Below, in pieces: positions 63,272 to 64,000 of a stretch of 64,000 nt of DNA. This DNA is from Albidovulum sp. GTDB taxonomy: Bacteria; Pseudomonadota; Alphaproteobacteria; Rhodobacterales; Rhodobacteraceae. Position 1 is the stretch's first letter, and each line of letters opens with the position of its first letter. A program made the translations under genes and the position numbers. The notes beneath the pieces were generated by a model. It was not told the origin of the DNA. It saw only the letters and a list, made by a program, of their open reading frames with translations, and did not search any database. The stretch lies in assembly GCA_026989275.1 (NCBI GenBank), contig JALSJQ010000006.1, forward strand, positions 41,935-105,934, in the 5' to 3' direction.

Positions 63272-64000
63272 GCCTGCCCATCATCTCCGCCGACCAGCGC
63301 ATCAATGAGCGGCGGGGCGTCAAGGGGGTGCTGGTGGGCCGAAGCGGCATCGGCAAGACCTCCCAGCTCTGGACCCTGGATCCCGAGCGCACGCTGTTCT
63401 TCGACCTGGAGGCCGGCGATCTGGCCGTGGAGGGCTGGGCGGGCGACGCCATCCGCCCGCGCACCTGGCCCGAATGCCGGGACCTGGCCGTGTTCATTGG
63501 CGGGCCGGACCCGGCGCTGCGCAGTGATCAGGCCTACAGCCAGGCCCATTTCGACGCCGTCTGCGAGAAGTACGGCGACCCGTCGGTGATGGACAAGTAC
63601 GAGACGGTGTTCGTCGACTCCATCACCGTCGCCGGCCGGCTGTGCCTGCAGTGGTGCAAGGGACAGCCGCAGGCGGTCTCCGAGCGCACCGGCAAGCCCG
63701 ACATGCGCGGCGCCTACGGTCTGCTCGGTCAGGAAATGATTGCCTGGCTCACCCATCTGCAGCACACCCGCGGCAAGAACGTCTGGTTCGTCGGGATCCT
63801 CGACGAGAAGCTCGACGACTTCAATCGCCGCGTCTTCCAGTTGCAGATCGAGGGTTCCAAGACCGGCCTGGAGCTGCCCGGCATCGTGGACGAGGTCATC
63901 ACCCTGGCCGAGATCCGCGAGACCGACGCCGAGCCGTACCGCGCCTTCGTCTGCCACACCCTGAACCCCTGGGGCTATCCCGCCAAGGACCGCTCCGGCC
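63268..64000 (+). CDS. Phage-type P-loop ATPase (AAA_24-like), truncated by window edge
   Basis: The frame is open from the ATG at 63268 to the right edge (244 codons), so the C-terminus is missing. Walker A is VGRSGIGKTSQLW (K30) and a Walker B-like strand reads YETVFVDSITVAGRL. KNVWFVGILDEKLDDF resembles the sensor/RecA-like core of phage ATP-binding proteins found with recombination genes. It probably acts in phage DNA replication or recombination. Fully coupled to the upstream gene by ATGA. Confidence 0.82.
   Translation, partial: MSLPIISADQRINERRGVKGVLVGRSGIGKTSQLWTLDPERTLFFDLEAGDLAVEGWAGDAIRPRTWPECRDLAVFIGGPDPALRSDQAYSQAHFDAVCEKYGDPSVMDKYETVFVDSITVAGRLCLQWCKGQPQAVSERTGKPDMRGAYGLLGQEMIAWLTHLQHTRGKNVWFVGILDEKLDDFNRRVFQLQIEGSKTGLELPGIVDEVITLAEIRETDAEPYRAFVCHTLNPWGYPAKDRSG

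Larger units (their letters stand above)
49917..64000. mobile_element. Accessory island (integrase, defence/TA and phage-like genes)
   Basis: From just after tRNA-Ala to the right edge the genes are of mobile or defence type. These are an AbiEi/NACHT unit, a serine recombinase module, a regulator-PIN operon and phage-like genes. Composition is less GC-rich and less uniform than in the left 49 kb, with AT-rich promoters. The right end is not in the window and I see no repeat of the tRNA 3' end, so borders and attachment sites are undetermined. It may be several insertions rather than one element. Confidence 0.6.

Overview
The window is a very GC-rich alphaproteobacterial chromosome segment, most likely from a Rhodobacterales-type organism. 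The pointers are a class I lysyl-tRNA synthetase, an unlinked F1 operon atpHAGDC beside an H-type lectin gene, a tandem glycine riboswitch ahead of gcvTHP, an mreBCD-mrdA-rodA cluster, and a left-edge gene whose start resembles Rhodobacteraceae beta-helix proteins. About 1-49.9 kb is ordinary core chromosome. About 49.9-64 kb is an accessory region with visibly lower and patchier GC, different codon choice and mobile or defence genes.

Core, left to right. A partial beta-helix type gene and lysK (both -). A TerB-like gene (+). A minus-strand molybdo-hydroxylase maturation set: MoxR AAA ATPase, VWA protein, XdhC, MocA-like nucleotidyltransferase. Plus-strand genes for a MaoC-like hydratase, RibF, a YcgN cysteine-cluster protein, threonine aldolase and PRPP synthetase. 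An H-type lectin gene (-), then atpHAGDC (+) ending in a strong hairpin, acetoacetyl-CoA ligase and a DUF167 protein. A minus-strand set resembling gamma-glutamyl-putrescine catabolism: class 1 amidotransferase, glutamine-synthetase-like ligase, FAD oxidase, DegT-type aminotransferase. Further minus-strand genes are ghrA-like, rodA, mrdA, mreD, mreC and mreB (the elongasome), then leuA with a candidate leucine leader peptide and attenuator, and a protein with 18 full MORN repeats. Then nadE (+), a small metallopeptidase (-), gltX (+), a gamma-glutamylcyclotransferase-like gene (-), the glycine riboswitch with gcvT-gcvH-gcvP (+), trxC (+) behind a perfect ATTC-N8-GAAT palindrome, and tRNA-Ala(CGC).

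Accessory region. Directly beyond the tRNA-Ala terminator lies an AbiEi-type antitoxin gene, a 21-codon remnant that looks like the start of its AbiEii toxin partner, and, translationally coupled to it, a 1502-residue NACHT-type STAND NTPase with a long helical-repeat C-terminus. Next come four minus-strand genes overlapping by ATGA (67-residue protein, DUF2924 protein, serine recombinase, HTH protein). Divergent from them is a compact four-gene plus-strand operon: XRE-ImmA/IrrE protease regulator, PIN-like nuclease, and two large proteins I cannot assign. It has its own operator/promoter and terminator. The window ends in phage-like genes: AlpA-like HTH, two small proteins, and a P-loop ATPase cut by the right edge.

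Best candidates for something undescribed are (i) the AbiEi-linked NACHT protein at 50.3-55.4 kb and (ii) the four-gene regulator/protease/PIN/unknown/unknown operon at 58.3-62.1 kb. The best regulatory finds are the leuA leader, the trxC palindrome and the leaderless palindrome-flanked promoter at 58.3 kb. Several long open frames antisense to core genes are codon-bias shadows and are not annotated. Family assignments come from reading motifs, without any database search.
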